Part shown: positions 18,287 to 27,137 of the stretch, piece by piece
Layout: each line of letters opens with the position of its first letter
How positions within the stretch are numbered: the stretch's first letter is position 1
Source of the DNA: Nitrosomonas communis
Lineage (GTDB): Bacteria; Pseudomonadota; Gammaproteobacteria; Burkholderiales; Nitrosomonadaceae
Direction of reading: 5' to 3'
Assembly: GCF_024102715.1 (NCBI RefSeq)
Contig: NZ_JAGFJM010000077.1
Coordinates: 1 to 48,718, forward strand
Length of the DNA stretch: 48,718 nt
Position numbers and translations under genes: made by a program
The notes under the pieces: generated by a model
Seen by the model: the letters and a program-made list of their open reading frames with translations, nothing else
Databases searched by the model: none
What the model was told of the DNA's origin: nothing

Positions 18287-21200
18287 ATGGTAAAAACAAT
18301 AGTTAAACGAAGCTTGAGGTATTGCTTTCGATCAAGCCCGGATGAGAATTTAAGAAGGGGTTTAAATAAGGCGAATTATTTAACCGACCCATACCTTGGC
18401 TTTAAGTTTGTAGCTCGATCTACTGATTTTATTCAGTGTTATTTGGTTTCCCTCTATTCCAGGTGCCGTCGTTTATTGACGCATCTGGCAATGGCAGGAT
18501 TGCTTCTGCTCAGTGGCTGTAATACCTGGGAGTCTGAACTCTCCTGTCTGGAAGTATTCATGCAGGGGGATATTCAGCGCGTTGCTCAAACCAGAGAGCA
18601 GCGGTTCCTCGGCAAGGTGCCTGAAAAGCGGGCGCATTGTCTCGGCGGAGATCATGCCGTCACGCTCAACCAGAGCCCCTGGCTGGACTGGCCAAATTTC
18701 TGGGCTACAGGGGATAGCTCATCACTATCACCACCTACTTTGCTAAATAGCACATTTTTCGGTCCCAATGCGCGTGGCATCAGCGGCGCGCTCTATGAAT
18801 TGGAGTTACAACGGATCGAACTTATCAAATTCAACCTTTTCGACAATAGTGGCACTTACCAGGCGTATATCACAGGCCGTGATAGCAAGGCGGGTCCCGT
18901 GCTGCAAACCTGGCCAGAAATGCTGTTGCCTCCGACCCATCCCAATTATCAGGATGTAAGGAGTGATCAAAAACAGGTCTGCAGGGGCGAGTTAATTCGT
19001 TTCCGCACCGTTACTGGCATCTGCAACGATATCTACAACCCATTGATGGGTTCGACGCATCAGCTCTTTGCGCGCAATGTTCAGTTTGAGACGACCTTTC
19101 CTGATCTCGGTTTCCATGAAATGACTAGAAATCGTCATGGAGACCGGTTAGGACTGCTGAAGCCAGATCCACAGGTCGTTAGCCGGAAATTGTTCACGCG
19201 TATGCAGTCTCACCCTGACAAATGCCAAAGCGGTTATGGCTTGCCTGGTAGTCCTGAAGAAGCCGAGTGCGATTACAAAAAGGCCCCGGCCTTTAATGTG
19301 CTGGCAGCTTTCTGGATTCAATTCATGACCCATGATTGGTTTTCTCATATGGAGGAAGACCCTCATCAGCCAGAGTGGATGACTGTTGGCTGCACGGGCC
19401 AACTGGTTGGCAATAGCGAACACTCCTTGACAGAAGAGGAGATCAAGCAACTGGGTTGCCGACCGGATGACAGGATCAATGTTTCACCAGTTGCTGACGA
19501 CACGCCGCCCGAATCATTTGTACATGGCAGCCAGTCCTATCTTGTACGCGCACCGAAAACAACACGCAATCACGTGACAGCCTGGTGGGATGCCTCGCAA
19601 CTGTATGGCTATGATGAGCGCTCTAGTCAGCGCGTGAAGCGAGATCCTGGAGATCCGGCCAAATTACTGTTGATACCGGTGAGAGAGGGTGGAGGTGAGG
19701 GCGATAAGACTGGATATTTGCCGGTCTTCGACGCTGGCGATCCGATCAAGCCGGAATGGTCCGGTCAGGAAGCTACTGCCTTTCCCGACAACTGGTCTAT
19801 CGGGTTGAGCTTCTTTCACAATATCTTTGCCAGAGAGCACAATGCTTTTGTTGATGAATTCCGCAAACAGGCAGCAAAAATTCCCGATGCCGACAGCGGC
19901 CTGAGAAACCCAGCCAGACCTGAGGTCGTTATCCGTTACCAAGATGTCACACCGGACGAGTTATTCAATGTTGCTCGGCTGGTTGTTTCTGCTGAGATTG
20001 CCAAAATCCACACTATCGAATGGACCACACAACTGCTGTACAACGAGCCATTGTATCGGGGGATGAACGCCAACTGGCATGGTCTTTTTCATGAACATAC
20101 AGCGGTATCTGAGGCACTGAGAGAAATCATCCGCCAACTCGATGATTCGGATGCTGCCAACAACAGCCTCTATGCAGCCTTCGCGGGCGGAGCGGGCATT
20201 TTTGGGTTAGGCAACCACCGCTATGAAGGGAAGTCATTCTATTCTTTAGTCGAGCGGGACAGGGAGGATATCTGGACACTCGCCAGCAACGACGACATCA
20301 ACGGCGGAATCAACCATTTTGGCTCACCCTTTAATTTTCCAGAAGAGTTTGTCACCGTATACCGGCTGCATCCTTTGCTGCCGGATCTGATCGAATACCG
20401 AGAATGGAACAAGGATCCGAATGTCATCCAGCAAAAAGTACCCGTTATCGACACCTTCCGCGGAAAAGCAACCGAGGCGATGCGACAGAAAGGTCTGGCG
20501 AGCTGGGCGCTTAGCATGGGCCGTCAACGAGCGGGCGAGCTGACGCTCCAGAATCATCCACAATTTCTGCAAAATCTGAAAATGCCGCAGTTGCAATCAT
20601 CCACCCAGCAGATCGATATCGCTGCACTCGATCTCATTCGTGATCGGGAGCGGGGCATTCCACGCTATAACGAGTTCCGCCGGCAGTATGGGTTGAAGCA
20701 ATTGACCGGTTTCGATGATTTCATCGATCCGCGTTTGCCCCAGGACTCGCCCGTTCGGCGCGAGCAGGAGCAGCTCGTGAAGATGTTACGTGAGGTATAC
20801 GGGCAGCACCGCTGTGATGAATCCAAACAGATTACAAATGCGCAACTGAATAACGATCAATCACCCATTAACGATTGTCTGGGGCATCCAAATGGCAGCC
20901 TCATTGACAATATCGAAGATGTCGATACGGTCGTCGGCTGGCTGGCGGAATTCAAACGACCGCATGGTTTTGCTATTTCAGAAACCCAGTTCGTCGTGTT
21001 TATTCTCAATGCATCGCGCAGGCTCTTTAGCGACCGCTTTCTCACCTCGAGTTTTCGCCCTGAATTCTATAGCACCTTTGGGGTAACGTGGGTGATGCAC
21101 AACGGGCCGGGTCCGGAAAAGATGGAGCAGGGGATGTCCAATGGTCACCAACAGCCGGTCTCTCCGCTGAAGCGTGTTCTATTGAGAACGTTACCGGAAT

Positions 21201-21325
21201 TAGCAGACGAACTTCAGGGAGTGATCAATGTATTCGATCCTTGGGCGCGAGACCGGGGAGAATATTACAGCACCGAATGGGAACCTCGGGGTGGTGCAGA
21301 GGGGGATAGTGCGTTCGCTAAGTAA
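18287..21325 (+). CDS. Alpha-dioxygenase-like heme protein with long N-terminal extension
   Basis: A protein of 1,012 residues; plant alpha-dioxygenases have about 640. From about residue 330 it follows them closely: AAFWIQFMTHDWFSHME with distal His349, TAWWDASQLYG, FAREHNAFVDEF, VTVYRLHPLLPD with radical Tyr692 and proximal His695, DRERGIPRYNEFRR and HGFAISETQFVVF. Alpha-dioxygenases add O2 at carbon 2 of fatty acids, which then shorten to aldehydes. Unlike the cyclooxygenase-like gene upstream, both histidines are kept. The first 330 residues are not recognised, apart from a hydrophobic stretch ending LLLLSGC (Cys78), which looks like a lipobox. The true start may lie closer to it, since the ATG at 18287 has a poor ribosome site. 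It ends 28 bases from the convergent GMC gene. Confidence 0.85.
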   Translation: MVKTIVKRSLRYCFRSSPDENLRRGLNKANYLTDPYLGFKFVARSTDFIQCYLVSLYSRCRRLLTHLAMAGLLLLSGCNTWESELSCLEVFMQGDIQRVAQTREQRFLGKVPEKRAHCLGGDHAVTLNQSPWLDWPNFWATGDSSSLSPPTLLNSTFFGPNARGISGALYELELQRIELIKFNLFDNSGTYQAYITGRDSKAGPVLQTWPEMLLPPTHPNYQDVRSDQKQVCRGELIRFRTVTGICNDIYNPLMGSTHQLFARNVQFETTFPDLGFHEMTRNRHGDRLGLLKPDPQVVSRKLFTRMQSHPDKCQSGYGLPGSPEEAECDYKKAPAFNVLAAFWIQFMTHDWFSHMEEDPHQPEWMTVGCTGQLVGNSEHSLTEEEIKQLGCRPDDRINVSPVADDTPPESFVHGSQSYLVRAPKTTRNHVTAWWDASQLYGYDERSSQRVKRDPGDPAKLLLIPVREGGGEGDKTGYLPVFDAGDPIKPEWSGQEATAFPDNWSIGLSFFHNIFAREHNAFVDEFRKQAAKIPDADSGLRNPARPEVVIRYQDVTPDELFNVARLVVSAEIAKIHTIEWTTQLLYNEPLYRGMNANWHGLFHEHTAVSEALREIIRQLDDSDAANNSLYAAFAGGAGIFGLGNHRYEGKSFYSLVERDREDIWTLASNDDINGGINHFGSPFNFPEEFVTVYRLHPLLPDLIEYREWNKDPNVIQQKVPVIDTFRGKATEAMRQKGLASWALSMGRQRAGELTLQNHPQFLQNLKMPQLQSSTQQIDIAALDLIRDRERGIPRYNEFRRQYGLKQLTGFDDFIDPRLPQDSPVRREQEQLVKMLREVYGQHRCDESKQITNAQLNNDQSPINDCLGHPNGSLIDNIEDVDTVVGWLAEFKRPHGFAISETQFVVFILNASRRLFSDRFLTSSFRPEFYSTFGVTWVMHNGPGPEKMEQGMSNGHQQPVSPLKRVLLRTLPELADELQGVINVFDPWARDRGEYYSTEWEPRGGAEGDSAFAK

Positions 21326-21352
21326 TCCCCATCCATGTGCACATAAAAAGAG

Positions 21353-23290
21353 TTACGAAGCACTTTTTCTCGCATCCTCAATAATAACTTCACTGGCCTT
21401 TTCACTGATCATATAGACGGCGGATACGATAAAGAATCCGGGTATTTTGGGAAAAATTGAAGCATCCACGATACGCAAATTTGTGGTTCCATACACACGA
21501 AACCGATTATCGACAACTGCCATTTTGTCGCTTTCTGGTCCCATTGGACAGGTACAGGAAGCATGATGCCCCCAAGCCTGGTCTTTGATGAATTGACAGA
21601 TTTCATCACGGCTTCTGACTTTTGTTCCTGGAAGAATCTCCTCGTCAATTAAATCTCCGCAATGCCCGAGGATGTTACGAACAGTTTCCACCCCCTCTGC
21701 TACTGAATTTAAATCTTTCTTGCCATCGCTGCCGTCCAGGTCTTCAGGAAAGTAATTAAAATTAATGTGAGGAACATCGCGTGGATCGTTGGACCGCAAA
21801 GTGACATGGCCTCTGTTGCTTGCGTGTGCTTTGAGAATGGCCCAGGTAAAGATATTTTCTTTACAAGTATCAGAGTGGTCGCCATTCTTATTACATAGAG
21901 CATTAGGATAGCGACTATTCTCCTTGCTAATGTCATTAGCGTATCCTGGATAGTATCCACTAAAATTACCGAGCAATCCAAAAATCAATAGATCCGGATC
22001 ATCATTTGGACACTTGGAAGAAGAGCGTTTGATGAGGGCAATCGTGGCACCGTTCGTTGTATAAGGTCCTTTTTGCTGGAGCCACAAGGCATATTGTGGA
22101 TCAGGTTCCTCTCCAGGTTCAGGTGGGCGTAATTTCATTCCTTTGATCAAGGGAATATTTTCTTTAAGTCTCGTTACCACCCCTACTTCATAGCGATCCT
22201 GCAAATTTTTCCCTACACCTGGCAGTTCTACTTTTACCTCAATCTTATGTTTTTCCAGCTCTTCCCGCGGACCAATCCCGGATAGCATGAGTAGTTGGGG
22301 GGTATTGAAAGCACCCGCGGCTATAATGACTTCGCGTTCCACACAAACTGTCTTTGCTTCGGAAACAACTGCCTCTGTGTGCCGAGGATCAGCGCGATAT
22401 TGATGAGTACCCACACGATACTCCACACCGTAAGCTTTGTTATGTTCGTCGAGCAAAATACGCTGGACCAATGAGTGGGTTCTTATTACCAGTTTGTCAG
22501 GGCATTGTTCACGAATCCGCAGGATGTACTCTCTGGCGCCTACCCGCTTGCCGTGTTGGGTAGTCATCGGAATTTTGCATAAGCCCTCAGGGATTCTGCG
22601 TATTAAACGCCAATCATTGGGATCGAAGCGAATAATAAATTTCAGAATTCCTAGAAAAAAACGTTTTAGCGGATTCATCATGCGCCGGGATTCTTTCACT
22701 GCGGCGACCGTCAGTTTTGTTAGTACTTTGTCCTTCAATAGCATCCAGCGATTAGCCTGGTTGGTTGGCAGCCAGCCATCAAATCCATGATGACTCCAGA
22801 TTTTCCATCTTGGAACATATTCGCAGCGTTCCAAACGCTGGAAGTACTTTTGCATATTCCTGCTATGCCAGCTTGGATCATCCATTAGTTTTGCAATGTC
22901 ATCCCAATCACTATTATGGGGATACATCAGAACCATGGCGTTATGTGCGGTACATCCACCTAATGTGCCCGAGCGAGGGTAAAGCACACCATTTTTTTCT
23001 TTGCTAAACTTACAGTCCCGCTCTTGTTGAGTTTTGTCAACATAATGATGCACGAAGTAGTCCCAGCGAAGAGTTTCATTTTCTGAGGCGCGGGCATGGA
23101 ATGCAGGCACTTTATAATCACACGGTTCGTCATCTCCACCGGCTTCCAGTAACAATACACGGAAGCCTTGCAAGGCCAGGTTGCAGGCAAGCGGCCCTCC
23201 ACCCGCACCGGAACCTATTACGACGTAATCAAACTTTTCGTCATTGCTACTATCAATCTGGTTGTTTTCCAAGGAATCGGACTTGATCAC
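21353..23290 (-). CDS. GMC-family FAD oxidoreductase
   Basis: A 645-residue flavoprotein of the glucose-methanol-choline family, which oxidises alcohols. The dinucleotide fold is at the N-terminus (DYVVIGSGAGGGPLACNLAL, Gly26-Gly32, followed by LLLEAGG). GTLGGCTAHNAMVLMYPHNS and IIAAGAFNTPQLLMLSGIGP are the two PROSITE-type signatures. The active-site His is His576 in WGHHASCTCPMG. At the place of the second catalytic residue (His or Asn) the sequence reads IPGFFIVSAVYMISEK, so Phe stands where Asn is common; a bacterial subgroup has this feature. There is no signal peptide. It lies opposite in strand to the neighbouring oxygenases but wholly inside the island, so a hydroxy-lipid is a likely substrate by context. 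Confidence 0.9.
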   Translation of the reverse strand: MIKSDSLENNQIDSSNDEKFDYVVIGSGAGGGPLACNLALQGFRVLLLEAGGDDEPCDYKVPAFHARASENETLRWDYFVHHYVDKTQQERDCKFSKEKNGVLYPRSGTLGGCTAHNAMVLMYPHNSDWDDIAKLMDDPSWHSRNMQKYFQRLERCEYVPRWKIWSHHGFDGWLPTNQANRWMLLKDKVLTKLTVAAVKESRRMMNPLKRFFLGILKFIIRFDPNDWRLIRRIPEGLCKIPMTTQHGKRVGAREYILRIREQCPDKLVIRTHSLVQRILLDEHNKAYGVEYRVGTHQYRADPRHTEAVVSEAKTVCVEREVIIAAGAFNTPQLLMLSGIGPREELEKHKIEVKVELPGVGKNLQDRYEVGVVTRLKENIPLIKGMKLRPPEPGEEPDPQYALWLQQKGPYTTNGATIALIKRSSSKCPNDDPDLLIFGLLGNFSGYYPGYANDISKENSRYPNALCNKNGDHSDTCKENIFTWAILKAHASNRGHVTLRSNDPRDVPHINFNYFPEDLDGSDGKKDLNSVAEGVETVRNILGHCGDLIDEEILPGTKVRSRDEICQFIKDQAWGHHASCTCPMGPESDKMAVVDNRFRVYGTTNLRIVDASIFPKIPGFFIVSAVYMISEKASEVIIEDARKSAS

Positions 23291-23515
23291 AAGTTATCTC
23301 CAACAAAATGATTTTAAAAATCTTCTATAGATTTCCAAGGGATAGCATCACTGTGTCGATAAACACCAAAACTCTCTCCTTATTTAAAGAGAAGCTTTAT
23401 TTGAAAACTTTGCAGACTTTAATTCTTCATCGCTAAAGAACTGATTGAAAATCGAGAGATTGAAGAATGCAGTAAGTACCCCGCCACCAGTAACGAGGTA
23501 CTTTATTCATGAAAA

Positions 23516-26257
23516 TTACATGGTTTTAAGAAACTCAATTAAAGCCCGTTTGTCGCTGTCATTGAGTGCTGTTTTACCTTCCTCTGCTGGCAGGTAATCT
23601 GTACCGAAATAATGGCCTCGATTTACAACCAAATCTGGGCACTTATTAACTTCTAATAAAGAGTCAACCAGGCCTCCATAAATTTCGTGCAATTCATCGT
23701 CTGTAATACTCTCGGGGTTTTCCTTTGCTCTCCACAAATCAGAAACATGCCATCCAACAGTCTTTAGATAATCCCAGGAGAGAGAGAGTCGTTGGCCCCA
23801 GCCCATTTCCATATTGATATTAGAAATTAGATTGACTGCAGTGCCTTTAGGAAATGGGCCAAATTCCAACTCGTCGCCAATAGGAAAAATTTTTACATAC
23901 CAAGGCAGATAACCTCTTGGCACCTTTAGCCAACTTCTTTCTGTCGTTCGATCGATAATACCGGGTACTTCTTTGCCTGATCGAGTGAGATAGGTTTGAC
24001 CTTCGCAACTATTTTTTGCACCGTAGGCCGAGCTATAGGAAGTTTCCGTTCCTTTCCCCTCATCGTACTCAGCATATAAATCTTTTTGGTCGCAGTAGCG
24101 TTTCTCGGGCCATAAGAGTTGTTCTATACTGATATCGAAGGATTTCATACGATCCTCTACCGAGCCTGACCAGTAAAATTTACCCACCGTGTTATTCAGC
24201 AGAAACGGTGCGGTAGACCAAATACTCGTTAGAGATGGCGGTCGAATATAACCGCGACCCCCGTCTGGCATGTCATAATCCGTAGGCTTACGCGTAACCG
24301 GATGATGAATCTTTGCTTTTCCTACTGATGGCAGCATTTTGTAGGAAGTAGATGAAAAATTATCCCAGGTATCTCCCTTGATAGCGTTGGTCGCTATCGA
24401 AGCGCAGATATTGGTTTCCAGCAGAGTAACCGGAACCCGCAATTCTGTAGAAAGGAAATTTTCCCTAAGAAAATCTTCCTCTAATACAATTTTTGTCATT
24501 TTTTCCTTGAATTCTGAGGAATTGGTCCAGTGCCAATATTGATTCCAGCAATTCAAGTAATTAGGACCGACACAACCATTCTCTGGAAAAAACTTGTATG
24601 CTTCCTCTGGCAGTTTGCTCGAGTGACAAGCAGCACAGTTCTCGGCAAATACCTCCTTGCCGCGCTTGAGGATTTCTTCATCATCTGTTAAGTAGCGCTC
24701 CCCTCCAGGTGCATTCTTAAGATAGTCTGGGGGAGTTGCTGCTAGAAAAAACAAAGCACCATCCAGAGTTTGTAGTTCAGTTGCGCGCCAATAGCTGGAA
24801 TTTTGTTCCGCTGCTTTGATCGGAAAAGGTGTAAACGGCTTTCCACCTACCAAAGGATTAATGTGCTGTAGCCATTCTTCACTAAACAAACCAATATTAA
24901 TGAAAACACGATTCAGTGCGCCTAATCCACCCACTGAATCTGCACCATCCTTAAGTACACGTGGTGTCAGCACTTTATCAGCATCTTTTGATTCTTTGAA
25001 AAATGCTCTCAATGGACTGTCAGCAGGAATCTCTTCAAAGTGATTGAACTGTTTATTATCCCTTTCTCCACCGGTTATTTCTTCTTCGCCCAGGCGCAAC
25101 GCATTCAGCATACGCGCAGGAAGGTTATAAACAGCATTCATGGTGCGTGGATTGTTGATATAGTCGGTGGAAATGAGCGAGGTATCCAATGCGCCCGGCC
25201 GATTAGTGTGAAGATGCTGGTAGGCGAAGCTGGTCTTATCTGCTTCATACGCAAACACGCGATCAAACCAGAAGTATTGTGCGCCCGGATTGGAGTTGAG
25301 ATTAGCCCACTCTGGATTTTCCGGATCTTTGGGTGGATTGGTTGGATTGGGTCCTACATGACAGAAACCACAAGACATCCCCACCCGGTAAGGCTTAACT
25401 AATTTTGGATCATTGTAATAGTCAGGATCAGAGTAGTATTTTTCTGCATCCCAGCGTTTTTTTGCTGCTTCATCAAAATCAGGGTTGGGAAACAAACGAA
25501 GGCCTATGATGCCAGTCGCATAGCCATAATAAGATCCCACCGGTACGGTTTTGCCGCGCGCACCAATTTTGACACCGGGATATTTCTCTTCATTTTCGAA
25601 AGGATCAGTAGGGCAATTCGGGTCTCGTGTATCCAGATATAAGCCGAAGCGGTCCTCACGTCCAACCAATTTACCTTGTGCGTCGGTATTTTTTCTGAAA
25701 CACGGTTCATTGACGAGACCAAACCACTCCCATCGGTGGTCACGGCTGTGTTTCGGATTCTTCTTCTGGAGCGCAGGATGGTTCGACAATATTTTCAGCA
25801 AATCGAAGCTGCCAAAGCTCTGTGCATTCATATAATCCCAGAACTTGTCATTGCCGCCCGTCCAAACAATCCAATTGTTTCGGCCTCTGTGCATGATTTT
25901 TTCGATTTCTTCCTTCGACTTGTCGGAGATATTTGGTACAAAGGGTTTTAGAGCAGCGACTACGTCATCAGTCTTCTGACTGATTCCATAATCCATATCC
26001 TTGAAATAATCATCGTCTGCTGCGGGGAAACTTTCTGCAGTCCTACCTACACATTGCGCCTCGTCCATGACTGATCCCGATTTGGCATTGCTGCCTTTGA
26101 TACATTCGCTAGCGATTTTTAGCGACCGGTCATCTGAGCACCCAGCAAGAAATAAAACTAAACTGAATCCAATAAAGGAAAGGGTTTTTTCACATTTTTT
26201 CATGGCGATCTCCAGAATTAGTTGTTGATCAGACAGGCTGAAATTCGAAGCTACCAC
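23516..26257 (-). CDS. Large di-heme cytochrome c, RoxA-like lipoprotein
   Basis: A 913-residue exported protein. A lipobox (FLAGCSDD) follows a hydrophobic stretch. The likely start is the ATG of MKKCEKTLSFIGFSLVLF (about 26203), since the 18 residues before it look like untranslated leader. There are two heme c motifs: CGFCH (296-300), followed by VGPNPTNPPKDPENPEWANL, and CAACH (541-545). The wording around the first heme and the overall two-heme plan resemble RoxA-type rubber oxygenases, which cleave C=C bonds of polyisoprene with O2, and more distantly MauG and di-heme peroxidases. At 913 residues it is longer than RoxA (about 680). An oxidative lipid-cleaving or peroxidase role fits the island but is inference. 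It diverges from the 26.6 kb operon across a 390-base A+T-rich gap. Confidence 0.7.
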   Translation of the reverse strand: MVASNFSLSDQQLILEIAMKKCEKTLSFIGFSLVLFLAGCSDDRSLKIASECIKGSNAKSGSVMDEAQCVGRTAESFPAADDDYFKDMDYGISQKTDDVVAALKPFVPNISDKSKEEIEKIMHRGRNNWIVWTGGNDKFWDYMNAQSFGSFDLLKILSNHPALQKKNPKHSRDHRWEWFGLVNEPCFRKNTDAQGKLVGREDRFGLYLDTRDPNCPTDPFENEEKYPGVKIGARGKTVPVGSYYGYATGIIGLRLFPNPDFDEAAKKRWDAEKYYSDPDYYNDPKLVKPYRVGMSCGFCHVGPNPTNPPKDPENPEWANLNSNPGAQYFWFDRVFAYEADKTSFAYQHLHTNRPGALDTSLISTDYINNPRTMNAVYNLPARMLNALRLGEEEITGGERDNKQFNHFEEIPADSPLRAFFKESKDADKVLTPRVLKDGADSVGGLGALNRVFINIGLFSEEWLQHINPLVGGKPFTPFPIKAAEQNSSYWRATELQTLDGALFFLAATPPDYLKNAPGGERYLTDDEEILKRGKEVFAENCAACHSSKLPEEAYKFFPENGCVGPNYLNCWNQYWHWTNSSEFKEKMTKIVLEEDFLRENFLSTELRVPVTLLETNICASIATNAIKGDTWDNFSSTSYKMLPSVGKAKIHHPVTRKPTDYDMPDGGRGYIRPPSLTSIWSTAPFLLNNTVGKFYWSGSVEDRMKSFDISIEQLLWPEKRYCDQKDLYAEYDEGKGTETSYSSAYGAKNSCEGQTYLTRSGKEVPGIIDRTTERSWLKVPRGYLPWYVKIFPIGDELEFGPFPKGTAVNLISNINMEMGWGQRLSLSWDYLKTVGWHVSDLWRAKENPESITDDELHEIYGGLVDSLLEVNKCPDLVVNRGHYFGTDYLPAEEGKTALNDSDKRALIEFLKTM

Positions 26258-26646
26258 TTACAATAATCTCTTTCTTTTTTCAGTAAGTATATTGCTATAT
26301 TTAGAATTATTGCTATATAAATTTAAATTAAATAATCAATATTCATTCTGCAAGAACTTCTTTCTTTATCGATTATTAAATTCTTGCACATTAAACAAAC
26401 TTGGAATAAAGTCATCTAGAATAAATTTTTACGAGTGAGCAAGAATGGCTCCTTGTTATATATAAATAATCAACAATTAAACAGGGGAGAGTGAATTTAT
26501 AAATTATTAGTTTGAAAAATTTTTAATTGATTCCAGGCGTTTATCATTGTGTATGTGCTGGAGAGTTTCTTGGATTATTACAAATCAAGTGTTGTCAGGC
26601 ATTTTGTTTACTTATTTTTGATATAACTCTATGAGGAGTAACTAAA
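26258..26646. promoter_or_regulatory. Divergent promoter region, A+T-rich
   Basis: About 390 bases between the cytochrome c gene (minus) and the five-gene plus-strand run. It is very rich in A and T, with several TATAAT-like strings (for example TATATAAATAATC near 26460) and no supportable gene. It should hold promoters for both directions; I could not place a -35/-10 pair with confidence. Confidence 0.4.
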
Positions 26647-27102
26647 ATGAACAATACGGTAAGGACTTGGTTGAGTAAATCACGCGAGGAATTAGATGAA
26701 ATTTATCGCAATGCCAATCCAGGGAACATTCCAATTGGCGACACACAGGGCACAGCAATCCTAGCAGGATCAATCTTCTCAAAACTCGTGGCAGCCTTTG
26801 CCCGTCTCTTTGCTTGGCAAGGTAAAGTATTTGATTTATTTTGCCCAGGCGGTCAGGCAGGTGTTCTTGTCAACAAGATTACACCGTTTGGCCTGACATT
26901 TATTATTGCCAAGGTATATCGTGACAAAAGCTGGTTGGATGGAAAAGATACCATTGTCATTGATTATTCTAAGACTTCCTTCGTTGCCAAAGTGATCCGC
27001 GATGAAATTCGTGAGATCGAACCTGGTGTTTATCTCGGGAAGGTATGGTGGGGTAAAACGCGGGTTCTGGATTTTGCCCTGACACGAAGTAATGCTAAAT
27101 AA
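26647..27102 (+). CDS. Conserved-looking protein of unknown function, first gene of operon
   Basis: A 151-residue protein that I cannot assign to a named family. It has no signal peptide and no long membrane helix. The middle is hydrophobic (AGSIFSKLVAAFARLFAW). The C-terminal half has alternating strand-like segments, LVNKITPFGLTFIIAKVYR, SWLDGKDTIVIDYS and EPGVYLGKVWWGKTRVLDFA, which look like a small beta-barrel or lipocalin-like domain. A strong ribosome site (GAGGAG) precedes the ATG. It leads a tight run with the next unknown gene, the DyP peroxidase and the catalase-related gene, so a lipid-binding or heme-enzyme helper role is possible but unproved. Confidence 0.7.
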   Translation: MNNTVRTWLSKSREELDEIYRNANPGNIPIGDTQGTAILAGSIFSKLVAAFARLFAWQGKVFDLFCPGGQAGVLVNKITPFGLTFIIAKVYRDKSWLDGKDTIVIDYSKTSFVAKVIRDEIREIEPGVYLGKVWWGKTRVLDFALTRSNAK

Positions 27103-27137
27103 GAAATCATGTAAATGTTTACTTGAGATAGAAAACT

